Shown in pieces: positions 52,861 to 61,883 of a stretch of 64,000 nucleotides of DNA; position 1 is the first letter of the stretch; each line of letters opens with the position of its first letter. Both the position numbers and the translations under genes were made by a program. The stretch is taken from NCBI GenBank assembly GCA_905235475.1, contig CAJOLU010000003.1, forward strand, positions 40,821-104,820, written 5' to 3'. The stretch is from an uncultured Clostridia bacterium. Its GTDB lineage: Bacteria > Bacillota > Clostridia > Christensenellales > UBA1242. The notes under the pieces are model-generated. The model ran no database searches. It was not told the DNA's origin and saw only the letters and a program-made list of their open reading frames with translations.

Positions 52861-53361
52861 ATGAAAGAAAAAATTTTAATGAAAAGTGTTTTGGAGGGGT
52901 ATCACTTTATGGACAAAATTGTGAAAAAACTAGATGCTAATGTGATATCAAAAAGTGTTAATTCTCACCATACACAGGGGTGTAACGAAACACTAAATCT
53001 TGCTTGTGAGGTTTTGCATCTTTCTAATAGAAAACACAAGTTACTTGAAATTAAGGCTTTAATTGAGGAATGTATAAAATCGCTTCCACCAGATAGCGCA
53101 AAAGTGCTTATGCTCAAATACGTTGACGGGTTTAAAAACGCTGACATTGCAAAAATGCTTGGCTGTGGAGTTAAAAAAGTTGCAAGACTTTTGGATAAAG
53201 CGATTGGTGATGTCACCTTGTTTTTCTATGCCAAAGGTTTTGGCTTTTTAAATCTTTATAACTATTTAAAAGATGAAGATTGGCTCATTGGCATTTTTGA
53301 TCATCATCTAAAATATGCAAACAGATTTTCGCAAAAGATTGCGCCTGTTAGCTTTGTTTAA
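52861..53361 (+). CDS. Sigma-70 region-4-like DNA-binding regulator (possible phage late regulator)
   Basis: 166 residues with an AAAGGAG site. Residues about 75-125 form a helix-turn-helix of sigma region 4 type: SLPPDSAKVLMLKYVDGFKN then DIAKMLGCGVKKVARLLDKA. No region 2 is present. Similar stand-alone region-4 proteins (ArpU/RinA-like) regulate late or packaging genes in Gram-positive phages, and the phage terminase begins ~870 nt downstream on the same strand. A role in switching on the head-tail operon is inferred; it could also be a host gene. Confidence 0.62.
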   Translation: MKEKILMKSVLEGYHFMDKIVKKLDANVISKSVNSHHTQGCNETLNLACEVLHLSNRKHKLLEIKALIEECIKSLPPDSAKVLMLKYVDGFKNADIAKMLGCGVKKVARLLDKAIGDVTLFFYAKGFGFLNLYNYLKDEDWLIGIFDHHLKYANRFSQKIAPVSFV

Positions 53362-53362
53362 C

Positions 53363-54133
53363 TCAAAAATCTAAATCATCAAACTTTGGTGGAGTGACGA
53401 TTTTTCGCACTGGTTTTTTCTTTTTAAGTGGAAGGAATATTGCCAAGAGTAGAAGAAATCCAACAACACACAAACATATGATGATTAAAATAGTTTTACT
53501 ATCCATTAATTCGGGAGATAGAATAAAACCGCTTTCTTCTGCTGCGGCTGGAGTGAGCAAAACTTCTTCGGTGTTTTCTGGAATTTCTTTTAGGTTTTGT
53601 GTGAGTGGGGCATAAATAAATCCAGACAAGTTGTTCTCATCGTCACCAAACCTAACATAAAACCATTCGGTGCCAAGTCCTAAAATTGCTTCATCACCGG
53701 TTGTTGTTCCCAAATATATTGCTTCTTTGCTTGTGGGAATAACTCCCAAATATTCTCCGTTTGTGCTTGGAATATCTCTTATGACAGCTTGAACACTGCT
53801 GTTAACGCAAAAAGTTATGTCCACGGGAAAGGGCATTAGCGGAGTGCTGTAAACTTTGGTTACATTTTCTTTTTTAACATAGCCAACAACATTGTTAAAA
53901 TTGACTTTGTAATATTCTTCATCTGCACAATCCAAAATTTCAGCAAAATATGTGGTTGGAAGCGAAAAGCAAATGCTTTCGTTGTTGGAAGATGGAATTT
54001 CTTTATATAGCATGGTGTTATCCGTTGTGATTCTGCACCACTCAAAATTTTCTTCTTCGGCAAAGATTATTTGGCTTGTTGGGCAAAGCGCAAAAACAAG
54101 AAAACATAATGCAATAATTAGTTTATACTTCAT
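53363..54133 (-). CDS. Secreted membrane-anchored SH3-like protein
   Basis: 256 residues with a GGAG site. Signal peptide (LIIALCFLVFALCPTSQIIFAEE), two SH3b-like stretches (about 30-95: VGYVKKENV; about 105-185: RDIPSTNGEYLGVI and WFYVRFGD...SGFIYAPL), a C-terminal membrane segment (TILIIICLCVVGFLLLLAIFL) and a basic tail. It shares this layout with the 50832 gene. The stop lies 1 nt past the converging sigma-like gene. Function unknown; SH3b modules often bind wall peptides. Confidence 0.7.
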   Translation of the reverse strand: MKYKLIIALCFLVFALCPTSQIIFAEEENFEWCRITTDNTMLYKEIPSSNNESICFSLPTTYFAEILDCADEEYYKVNFNNVVGYVKKENVTKVYSTPLMPFPVDITFCVNSSVQAVIRDIPSTNGEYLGVIPTSKEAIYLGTTTGDEAILGLGTEWFYVRFGDDENNLSGFIYAPLTQNLKEIPENTEEVLLTPAAAEESGFILSPELMDSKTILIIICLCVVGFLLLLAIFLPLKKKKPVRKIVTPPKFDDLDF

Positions 54134-54160
54134 AGTTTTATCTCCTACAATATTTTAACA

Positions 54161-54200
54161 AAACAATAATTGTATTTCTGGTGCAATTATTGTTTTTTAT
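54161..54200 (+). terminator. Hairpin with T-run ahead of the phage operon
   Basis: AACAATAATTG / CAATTATTGTT stem followed by TTTTATT, 30 nt before the terminase start. It could stop plus-strand readthrough into the phage genes, or act as an anti-termination target. Confidence 0.6.
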
Positions 54201-54230
54201 TGCCAAAAAGTGAGTTTTAAAAGGATTTAT

Positions 54231-55664
54231 ATGAGTTATTTGGAAATTTTAAATTCATTAGACCAGGTGGAAAAAAGTTTGCAAAAGTTTAGGGCACATA
54301 ACAAATTATTAACATACAATAAAGAAAAAATACACAAAAAGCAAATTGAGTTTCACAAATGCCAAAAAAGAAATAGATGGGTTTTTGGTGGAAACAGAAG
54401 TGGAAAAAGTGAGTGTGGTGCCGTTGAGGCTGTGTGGCTTTGTCGCGGGATTCACCCATATCGTCAAAACAGAAAAGGAGTGGAAGGCTGGGTGGTTTCA
54501 CTGAGCCAACAAGTTCAAAGAGATGTTGCTCAAAAGAAAATTTTGGAATATCTAAACCCAGAATGGATTGTTGAAGTTGTTATGCTATCTGGAAGAAAAG
54601 ATGCTCCGCAAAACGGGATTATTGATTATATTGTGATTAGAAACGTGTTTGGTTCCGTTAGCCGTTTAGGATTTAAGAGTTGTGACCAAGGGAGAGAAAA
54701 GTTTCAAGGAACAAGCCTCGATTTTGTTTGGTTTGATGAAGAACCTCCATATGATATCTATCTTGAATGTAAGATGAGAGTTTTAGACAAAAGGGGAGAT
54801 ATTTTTGCAACAATGACACCACTAAAAGGACTGACTTGGGTTTATTCACAAATATATCTAAATCCCAACAATGATAACGAGATTTGGACAATTTTTATGG
54901 AATGGGCAGATAATCCATTTCTTGACAAACAAGAAATTGAAGAAATGAGCAAGTCTCTCAGCACAGAAGAACTTGAAAGCAGACGTTATGGAAAATTTTT
55001 GAGTTATGGTGGTTTGGTTTACAAAGAGTTTGATGAAAACATTCATGTGATTGAGCCTTTTGATGTTCCAAAAGAGTGGTATAACAATATCTCAATAGAC
55101 CCAGGTCTTCACAACCCACTTTCTGCCCACTTTTATGCTGTTGATTTTGATGGAACAATTTATGTTGTTGCGGAGCATTTTGCTTCAATGCAAACAGTGG
55201 AATGGCATGCGGAAAAAATAAAAAGCATATGCCAGCAACTGGATTGGCCAAAAAGAAGTGATGGGCGATATGAGGCGCTCATTGATTCTGCTGCCAATCA
55301 AAAAACACTATCTTCAAACAAAAGCGTAACTGAACTTTTTTGGGAAAATGGAATTGCTGTGAATCCAAAAGTTAATAAAGATATGTTTAGTGGTATTTCA
55401 CGAGTTAAGAGTTATTTAAAAAATGTTAATGGGGAAGTTAGATTAAAAATTTTTTCAACTTGCACTAACCTTATTCGTGAAATGAAAAATTATTGGTGGA
55501 GCGAGAATGATAACCCTATAAAAAAAGATGACCACTCTTTAGATGAACTTAGATATTTTGTGATGTCGATGCCAGAAACAAAAATGCCTTTTGAAACAAA
55601 AACACAAGTTCAAAAACATAAAGAAAAGTTAATAAGAAAATTGCAACAAAAACAAGGAGCGTGA
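54231..55664 (+). CDS. Phage terminase large subunit
   Basis: 477 residues from the ATG at 54231 (AAAAGGA site); an in-frame GTG at 54210 overlaps that site. It is the packaging motor: ATPase domain with Walker A-like GGNRSGKSE (about 53-61), Walker B FVWFDEEPP, and motif III region MTPLKGLTW; C-terminal nuclease domain with acidic clusters ISIDPG, ALIDSAA and DDHSLDELRY. First gene of the phage head module. No HNH or clear small terminase is upstream. Confidence 0.93.
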   Translation: MSYLEILNSLDQVEKSLQKFRAHNKLLTYNKEKIHKKQIEFHKCQKRNRWVFGGNRSGKSECGAVEAVWLCRGIHPYRQNRKGVEGWVVSLSQQVQRDVAQKKILEYLNPEWIVEVVMLSGRKDAPQNGIIDYIVIRNVFGSVSRLGFKSCDQGREKFQGTSLDFVWFDEEPPYDIYLECKMRVLDKRGDIFATMTPLKGLTWVYSQIYLNPNNDNEIWTIFMEWADNPFLDKQEIEEMSKSLSTEELESRRYGKFLSYGGLVYKEFDENIHVIEPFDVPKEWYNNISIDPGLHNPLSAHFYAVDFDGTIYVVAEHFASMQTVEWHAEKIKSICQQLDWPKRSDGRYEALIDSAANQKTLSSNKSVTELFWENGIAVNPKVNKDMFSGISRVKSYLKNVNGEVRLKIFSTCTNLIREMKNYWWSENDNPIKKDDHSLDELRYFVMSMPETKMPFETKTQVQKHKEKLIRKLQQKQGA

Positions 55665-55669
55665 TTGAC

Positions 55670-55945
55670 GTGGACAAACAAAAAATTGAACAAGCACTTT
55701 TTAAAAAAGCAATGGGCTATGACTTTGAAGAAAGCGTTGAAGAGTTTTGTTTAGATGAGGAAAATGGAAAATATAAACCAATCAAAAAACGAGTGAGCAA
55801 AAAACATATGCCACCCGACATTCCTGCAATGAAAGCACTTCTTTCAATGAGTGAAAATCAAAATAACAAATATGATTTAATGACAGAAGAAGAACTCTTG
55901 AAGGAACGAACACGGCTTTTGAATGAATTGATGGAAGAAACTTAA
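55670..55945 (+). CDS. Small phage protein between terminase and portal (possible small-terminase-like)
   Basis: 91 residues. A GTG at 55670 lies 10 nt after AAGGAG and is preferred to the GTG at 55661, only 1 nt from it. Acidic and helical; KKHMPPDIPAMKALLSMSEN resembles the 'PPDttA..fwLkn' stretch near the C-terminus of many small terminase subunits, but the DNA-binding N-terminus of TerS is absent. The 3' part (TEEELLKERTRLLNELMEE) is a helix. Overlaps closely with TerL, so co-expressed. Confidence 0.55.
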   Translation: MDKQKIEQALFKKAMGYDFEESVEEFCLDEENGKYKPIKKRVSKKHMPPDIPAMKALLSMSENQNNKYDLMTEEELLKERTRLLNELMEET

Positions 55946-56037
55946 TTTTGGTGTTTGCAAAAATTTGACTTAAAAAAATTTAAAAAATATGTAAAATGGT
56001 GTGCAAAAATGCAATTTTTTTAAAAAAAGGAGAAAAA

Positions 56038-57909
56038 ATGAAGCAAAATTTAACAAAAAAACAACAAAAAGATTTGGTTCAAGAAGTTTTAAAAGACTAT
56101 AAAAGAAGAGTTGAAGAGAAAAAAATTTTTGAAACAAAGTGGCAATTAAATATAAATTATTTACTTGGAAATCAAAATGCCCATATTGGTTTGGGAGATA
56201 TATATGAAAATCAAAACAAATTCTATTGGCAAGAAAATAACATCTACAATCACATTGCTCCATTAATTGAAACAAGGCTTGCTCGTTTAAGTGAAGTGAA
56301 ACCTTCTATGGTTGTTCTTCCAGCAAGTGCACAAGATGATGACATTTCAAACGCAAAAGTTTGCCGTGATATTTTGGATTCTTGTTCATCAAAAATTAAT
56401 CTATCAAAAATTATTTCAAACGCAACAACTTGGAGTGAGATTTGTGGAACCTCTTTTTATAAAATTGTTTGGAATAACAAAAAGGGAGAAACGGTTGGAT
56501 TTAATCAAAATGGAGAAAAAATTTATGAGGGTGATGTTGATGTTTTGGTATGCTCGCCATTTGAGATTTACCCAGACAGCAATTTAAGTTGTGATGTTGA
56601 TGCTTGTGGGAGCATAATTTATGCCAAAAGTTATGATGTGAACAAAATTTTTGATGAGTGGGGCATAAAGGTTCAGGGAAGTGATGTGCAAAGTTTTGCA
56701 CTGTCATCACAAGCGGGCATGTTTGGAAATCCAAATAGTTCACTTCTATCAAAAATCACAAAACACAATCAAGCACTTGTTTTGGAAAAATATGAATGCC
56801 CAAGCAAGGAATATCCAGATGGCAGACTTATTATTGTTTGTGAAGACAAACTTTTATATTATGGGAAATTACCATATAAAAATATGCACGGCGGAGAAAG
56901 AGGCTTTCCTTTTGTTAGGCAAATTTCAATCAGTCAACCAAATTTGTTTTGGGGCACAAGTGTTATTGAAAGGCTTATTCCAATTCAAAACGCATACAAC
57001 ACAGTTAAAAACAGAAAACACGAATTTATGAATAGGGCATCTTTGGGAGTTTTGGCTGTTGAAGATGGCTCTGTTGATGTTGAAAGTTTGGAAGAAGAAG
57101 GTTTGGCACCTGGTAAGGTTTTGGTGTATAGGCAAGGAGCAAGTTTGCCAACGCTTTTGTGTGATGATTCTGTTCCAAATAGTTTTAGTGAAGAAGAAAA
57201 AGCACTTTTGGAAGAATTTTTGTCTGTTGGTGGGATAACAGATCTTTTTGGAGGAAACAACACCAACGCATTAGCAAATTTAAGTGGTGTGGCATTGCAA
57301 CTACTAATTGAGCAAGAATATTCAAAAATTTCTGCTATTGGAGAAAACATAAAATTTGCCGTAAGACAAATGGCAGAACAAATATTAAGGCTTTATAAGC
57401 AATTTGTTGTGGGACAAAGAGTTTCAAGGCTTGTTGGCAACAATGGTGTGGCAAGTTTCTTTTATTGGGATAGAGGAAACATCAGTTCTGATGAGGTTGT
57501 TTTTGACACTCAAGCGGAAAGCTTGCGTTCTATGACTCAAAAGCGAAATCTTGTTTTAGAACTTTTGGATAAAGGCATTTTTGCTGACGAAGACGGCAAG
57601 ATTAGTGGAGAAATGAAGTTAAAAGTTTTGGATGCTTTAGGCTTTGGAATGTGGGAAGAAAGTTTGGATACCAACTCAATTCAACTGCAAAAAGCACAAA
57701 GAGAAAATGTTGAATTACTCACAAACGGAGTTGTTCCAAAAGTTTTGGATATTCACGACCACAATTTGCACATAAGTGCACACACGGCTTTTGTTTTGTC
57801 TAAAGAATTTGAAAAGGCATGTGAGCAAGATGAAAATCTTGAAGCAATTATGTTGCAGCATATAAACGAGCATAAACAAATGCTTGAAAAAACAAATAAA
57901 GGAGTTTAA
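56038..57909 (+). CDS. Phage portal protein
   Basis: 623 residues from the ATG at 56038 (AAAGGAG). Portal of the P22-like class: long helical N-terminus, WSEICGTSFYKIVWN, SPFEIYPDSN, and FWGTSVIERLIPIQNAYNTV, the conserved crown/stem block, followed by GLAPGKVLVYR. It forms the dodecameric DNA channel at one capsid vertex. Order TerL-portal-scaffold-coat agrees. Confidence 0.87.
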   Translation: MKQNLTKKQQKDLVQEVLKDYKRRVEEKKIFETKWQLNINYLLGNQNAHIGLGDIYENQNKFYWQENNIYNHIAPLIETRLARLSEVKPSMVVLPASAQDDDISNAKVCRDILDSCSSKINLSKIISNATTWSEICGTSFYKIVWNNKKGETVGFNQNGEKIYEGDVDVLVCSPFEIYPDSNLSCDVDACGSIIYAKSYDVNKIFDEWGIKVQGSDVQSFALSSQAGMFGNPNSSLLSKITKHNQALVLEKYECPSKEYPDGRLIIVCEDKLLYYGKLPYKNMHGGERGFPFVRQISISQPNLFWGTSVIERLIPIQNAYNTVKNRKHEFMNRASLGVLAVEDGSVDVESLEEEGLAPGKVLVYRQGASLPTLLCDDSVPNSFSEEEKALLEEFLSVGGITDLFGGNNTNALANLSGVALQLLIEQEYSKISAIGENIKFAVRQMAEQILRLYKQFVVGQRVSRLVGNNGVASFFYWDRGNISSDEVVFDTQAESLRSMTQKRNLVLELLDKGIFADEDGKISGEMKLKVLDALGFGMWEESLDTNSIQLQKAQRENVELLTNGVVPKVLDIHDHNLHISAHTAFVLSKEFEKACEQDENLEAIMLQHINEHKQMLEKTNKGV

Positions 57910-57911
57910 AG

Positions 57912-58526
57912 ATGGAAGAAATGGAAACTGGGGAACAACCAAACAATTTGAGCACAGAATCTCAAAACGGCTCCCCAACAACGAAATTTTCTAGCGTGGA
58001 AGAACTTGAAAAAGCATATCAAAACTTGGAAAAAGAGTTCACAAAAAAGAGCCAAACACTAAAAAAGCTCTTAAAGGAAAAAGAAGAAAGTGATGCACAT
58101 TCTTGTGGTTCTCAAGAAGAAGTTTTGCCGTTTTTTGAAAGAGAAGATTGGGAGCAAAACCTACAAGAATTTTTGCAAGAAAACCCAAAGGCAAAACCTC
58201 ACGCAAAAGAAATTTCAAAAATGGTGATGGAAGACAAGGACTTGCAAAATGCAAACAATCCCCTTCTTTTTGCTTGGCAAAAGTGGCTTACAAAAAACTA
58301 TAAAGACAAAAATGATTATTTGCTTGACGAAAGTTTTTATGATGAGCTTTTGCATAATGAAAAATTAAAAAATAAAATCATCACAAACTACATAAAAGAA
58401 ATAAATAGTCGTGATGAAACTCCGCCAATTATGAACTTTGGCTTTTCTGGCGTTCAAAAGAATAATTATAAATCCACAACGCTGGAAGAGGCAAAAGAAT
58501 TGGCAAAAAAAATCTTTAACAAATAG
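57912..58526 (+). CDS. Phage scaffolding protein (inferred)
   Basis: 204 residues, starting 2 nt after the portal stop. Acidic, Ser/Asn-rich N-terminus, a coiled coil at about 30-60 (SVEELEKAYQNLEKEFTKKS), then helical and Lys-rich to the end. Composition, size and place between portal and coat genes fit a scaffold that shapes the procapsid. No sequence motif proves it. Confidence 0.7.
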   Translation: MEEMETGEQPNNLSTESQNGSPTTKFSSVEELEKAYQNLEKEFTKKSQTLKKLLKEKEESDAHSCGSQEEVLPFFEREDWEQNLQEFLQENPKAKPHAKEISKMVMEDKDLQNANNPLLFAWQKWLTKNYKDKNDYLLDESFYDELLHNEKLKNKIITNYIKEINSRDETPPIMNFGFSGVQKNNYKSTTLEEAKELAKKIFNK

Positions 58527-58535
58527 GAGAAAAAT

Positions 58536-59708
58536 ATGGTAACAATGACAACTGCTCAAAATGCATTGAAAGATATTTATCTTGATGTTGTTTCTGAGCA
58601 ACTAAACACAAAAACAAATGTTTTATTTAATCAATTCAAACAAACAAGCCAAGACATTTATGGTCGTGAAGTTCAAAGACTTGTTCCATATGGTATTAAT
58701 GGTGGAATTGGAGCGGGTGATGAAGGTGGAGCGTTGCCAACAAGCGAGCAAAACCAATATTTAAACTTCACCACAACTCTGAAAAACCTTTATGGAACAA
58801 TTGAGATAACCGACAAAGCAATCAAAGCATCAAGCGATGATGCGGGTGCTTTTGTGAACCTTTTATCTGCCGAAATGGAAGGGCTTTTAAATTCTTCTAA
58901 ATTCAACTTGGGAAGAATGATGTATGGCGATGGTTCTGGCGTTTTAACAAGCGTTTTATCTGCTGTTAAATCAACTGGAAAAATAACAGTTTCGAGTGTG
59001 AAAAACCTTATTGAAGGATTGGTTGTTGATTTTTATGACGGTTCCACTCTTGTGATGGGTGGAGCAAAAATTGTGTCTGTTGATAGAGAAAACAAAACAA
59101 TTTTAACAGACCAAACATTAACAACAAATTTTGTTAACAATGCAAGTTCATATGTCATTTATGTTCAAAACAGTAAGGACGAAGAAATAACGGGACTTGA
59201 AAAAGTTTTTGCTCAATCTGGCTCAATTTATGGAGTTAGCAGAGCAACATATCCATTTTTAACAAGTTATTTAAAACAAATGAATGCTGGGGAAACTTTT
59301 GATGAAATTGTTCTTCAAACTGTTTTAGATGAAGTGGAAATGAGAACTGGTAACAAAATGAATATGTTGGTTACAACAAATGCTGTTAAAAGAAGTTTTG
59401 CATCAACCTTACGCCCTTATTCAAAGAATTTGGAAGTAAACACCTTGGAAGGTGGCTATAAGGCACTTTCATTTAATGGGGTTCCACTTGTTGGCGACAA
59501 GTTCTGCCCAGATGGGGTTTTGTATGCACTAAACACAAATGATTTTGCTGTTCACAGACTTTGTGATTGGGAGTGGCTTGCTAATGAAGATGGCTCAATT
59601 CTAAAGCAAAAACAAGGTTATGCAAGTTTTGTTGCAACCCTTGTTAAATACGCAGAACTTGTTTGCTCAAAGCCAGGAGCACAAGGAAAAATTTCAAATA
59701 TAGTTTAG
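58536..59708 (+). CDS. Phage major capsid protein 1
   Basis: 390 residues with a TAGGAG site. HK97-fold major capsid protein of the type with N-terminal ALKDIYLDVVSEQLN, the conserved LKNLYGTIEITDKAIKAS block, GAFVNLLSAEMEGLL and a C-terminal GDWEWL-like region with KYAELVCSKPGAQ. It shares most of these motifs with the next gene and is clearly a paralogue of it. Confidence 0.88.
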   Translation: MVTMTTAQNALKDIYLDVVSEQLNTKTNVLFNQFKQTSQDIYGREVQRLVPYGINGGIGAGDEGGALPTSEQNQYLNFTTTLKNLYGTIEITDKAIKASSDDAGAFVNLLSAEMEGLLNSSKFNLGRMMYGDGSGVLTSVLSAVKSTGKITVSSVKNLIEGLVVDFYDGSTLVMGGAKIVSVDRENKTILTDQTLTTNFVNNASSYVIYVQNSKDEEITGLEKVFAQSGSIYGVSRATYPFLTSYLKQMNAGETFDEIVLQTVLDEVEMRTGNKMNMLVTTNAVKRSFASTLRPYSKNLEVNTLEGGYKALSFNGVPLVGDKFCPDGVLYALNTNDFAVHRLCDWEWLANEDGSILKQKQGYASFVATLVKYAELVCSKPGAQGKISNIV

Positions 59709-59723
59709 GAGGAAAAAATAATT

Positions 59724-60884
59724 ATGGTAACAATTAACACAGCAAATGCAGCCCTCAAAACAATGTATTTAGATGTGGTTGCAAATCAACTTAACACAAA
59801 AACACATCCATTTTTGGCTGAATTAGAAAAAACAAGCCAAGATGTTGTTGGAAAGTTAGTGAAAAGGCTTGTTCCATATGGTGTTAATGGTGGAATTGGT
59901 GCGGGAACAGAAAATGGCTCACTTCCATTAGCATCTGAAAACAAATATTTGTTGTTTGAAAGTTCATTGAAAAACTTGTATGGAACAATTGAAATAACCG
60001 ACAAAGCATTAAAAGCATCAAACAGTGATGCTGGGGCTTTTGTGAATTTGCTAACAGCAGAAATGGAGGGCTTGTGTGAATCTTCTAAATGGAGTTTTGC
60101 AAGAATGCTCTATGGAAATGGAAGTGCAAAACTCACAACAGGTCTTGCAACAGCATCTGGAGCAAACACTTTTGTTGCTGACAAATTAAACAATGTTATG
60201 GTGGGTCAAAATGTTGATGTGTATGTTGATGATGTTTTCTCTCACAGCACAAAAATTCAATCTATTAACTATGGAACAAAAACATTAACCCTAAAAGATG
60301 CTTGCACTGCTGATATGGCAAACAACTCAAAAACAACAACTTTGTATGCTGCTGGCAGTAAGGACAAAGAAATAACTGGATTGGGTGCGATTTTTGATAA
60401 CACAATTCCAACAATCTATGGAGTTAGCAAACAAGACTATCCATTTTTGAATCCAATTTCAAAAACCACATCAAATTTAACAGAAGAAGATATGATGGGT
60501 GCAATGGACGATGCAGAAGAAAAATCTGGAGGAGAAATCAACTTCATTTGTGGGGCATATGATGCAAGAAGAGCATATCAAGCACTTTTTCAAAACAACA
60601 AACTAAATGTTGATTTCACAACTCTTTGTGGAGGATACACAGCAATAACATTTAATGGAATTCCTTTCTTGGCAGAAAACTTTATTGACTCAAAAACAAT
60701 CTATTTTCTAAACAGTGAAGACTTTAAAATTCACCAACTTGGTGATTGGGCTTGGCTCGAAAATGATAAGGGTCAAATTCTTAAACAAAGAGAAGGATAT
60801 CCAACTCACTCTGCAACACTTGTGAAATATGCTGAACTTGTTTGTGCAAGACCAGGTGCACAAGCAAAACTTGTGATTTCATAA
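59724..60884 (+). CDS. Phage major capsid protein 2 (paralogue)
   Basis: 386 residues with AGGAGG upstream. It repeats the pattern of the preceding gene: ALKTMYLDVVANQLNTKT, RLVPYGVNGGIGAG, LKNLYGTIEITDKALKAS, GAFVNLLTAEMEGL, and KYAELVCARPGAQ. The two differ most in the middle (about 125-250), so each may form a different part of the shell, or one may be a variant. Tandem coat paralogues are uncommon. Confidence 0.86.
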   Translation: MVTINTANAALKTMYLDVVANQLNTKTHPFLAELEKTSQDVVGKLVKRLVPYGVNGGIGAGTENGSLPLASENKYLLFESSLKNLYGTIEITDKALKASNSDAGAFVNLLTAEMEGLCESSKWSFARMLYGNGSAKLTTGLATASGANTFVADKLNNVMVGQNVDVYVDDVFSHSTKIQSINYGTKTLTLKDACTADMANNSKTTTLYAAGSKDKEITGLGAIFDNTIPTIYGVSKQDYPFLNPISKTTSNLTEEDMMGAMDDAEEKSGGEINFICGAYDARRAYQALFQNNKLNVDFTTLCGGYTAITFNGIPFLAENFIDSKTIYFLNSEDFKIHQLGDWAWLENDKGQILKQREGYPTHSATLVKYAELVCARPGAQAKLVIS

Positions 60885-60926
60885 TAGAGCGAATGAAAGG
60901 AACAATGTGGGAAGGGGGACGGCAAA

Positions 60927-61301
60927 ATGCTTATAAGAATTTATGAAGATGTTTTTAACATAACAAATAGGCTAAAAGAAATTGATGATAGTTATTTTGT
61001 GGTTTACAACACGCAGAAGAAAAAGTTTGAAGTTCATTCTTCAAAACAAAAAAACACATATTGCCTAACAATTCAAAATGGTGGGCTAGATGCAAGAGTG
61101 GTGCCTTTGGTGCTAAAAACAAGAAGAGAAAATTACCAAAAAATTATTGATGAAATGGATAGAGCAAATGAAGAAATTGAAAAAGAAAACAAAAGAAAAA
61201 TAAAAGATTTGTGTGAAGACAAAGCAAAAGAAATGTTTTCTTATGCAAAAAGTCATGATGACGCAAATTTTGAAGATGCCTACAAAACAAGATGGGCTTA
61301 A
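60927..61301 (+). CDS. Phage structural-module protein, conserved hypothetical
   Basis: 124 residues. Starts MLIRIYEDVFNITNRLKEID, followed by YFVVYNTQKKKFEVH and LTIQNGGLDARVV, a pattern I recognise from short proteins found after coat genes in phages of gut Firmicutes; the C-terminal half is a basic/acidic helix. Function unknown; a connector or head-completion role is possible. Confidence 0.7.
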   Translation: MLIRIYEDVFNITNRLKEIDDSYFVVYNTQKKKFEVHSSKQKNTYCLTIQNGGLDARVVPLVLKTRRENYQKIIDEMDRANEEIEKENKRKIKDLCEDKAKEMFSYAKSHDDANFEDAYKTRWA

Positions 61302-61312
61302 AAGGAGAAAAG

Positions 61313-61882
61313 ATGAAAGCAAAAGAAATAATGGAAATAGTTTTGAAAAGCATTAAAAGAGAAGATATCTTAAGCACTTCTGCCTTTATTGAAGGTGGAA
61401 CTGTTTGCACAAGCGAACAGCAAGAAGTGTTTGATGATGTTTTAAGCAGTATAAACGATTCAATAATGGCAATAAGTTACATATATTTGCCACAAAAAAT
61501 GAAAGAAGAAATTGTTGTTTCTAACAATCAATTTAGTTATCAAGATTTAAGCAAAACCCTTATTGATGTGGTGCGTCTAAAAGATAAAGCAGGAGTTTTG
61601 CACAAGTTTTGCACATATCCAACATATTTAAAAAGTGATAATGGTGTGTTTGAAATAACCTACACTTTTCAGCCAGAGATTGTTTCATCTATTGATGATG
61701 ATGTGGAAATTGAAAACAAGAACATTTCTTCATATGTGATTGGTTTGGGGTGTGTTGCTAATTTTTATTTAAAGAGAGGGGCATTTGATGAATCGGTTAT
61801 TTGGGAACATGCCTTTAAGGAACAAATTAATGCTTGCAAAAGAAAAAAATATATTCCACAAATAAAAGTTAGGGAGTGGTGA
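61313..61882 (+). CDS. Phage head-tail connector candidate (gp4 position)
   Basis: 189 residues from the ATG at 61313 (AAAGGAG). Helical N-terminus (about 1-70), then mixed strands with YLPQKMKEEIVV and HKFCTYPTYLK. Size (P22 gp4 is 166) and position between coat and gp10-sized proteins suggest a tail accessory/adaptor. The sequence shows no recognised motif. Confidence 0.55.
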   Translation: MKAKEIMEIVLKSIKREDILSTSAFIEGGTVCTSEQQEVFDDVLSSINDSIMAISYIYLPQKMKEEIVVSNNQFSYQDLSKTLIDVVRLKDKAGVLHKFCTYPTYLKSDNGVFEITYTFQPEIVSSIDDDVEIENKNISSYVIGLGCVANFYLKRGAFDESVIWEHAFKEQINACKRKKYIPQIKVREW

Positions 61883-61883
61883 A

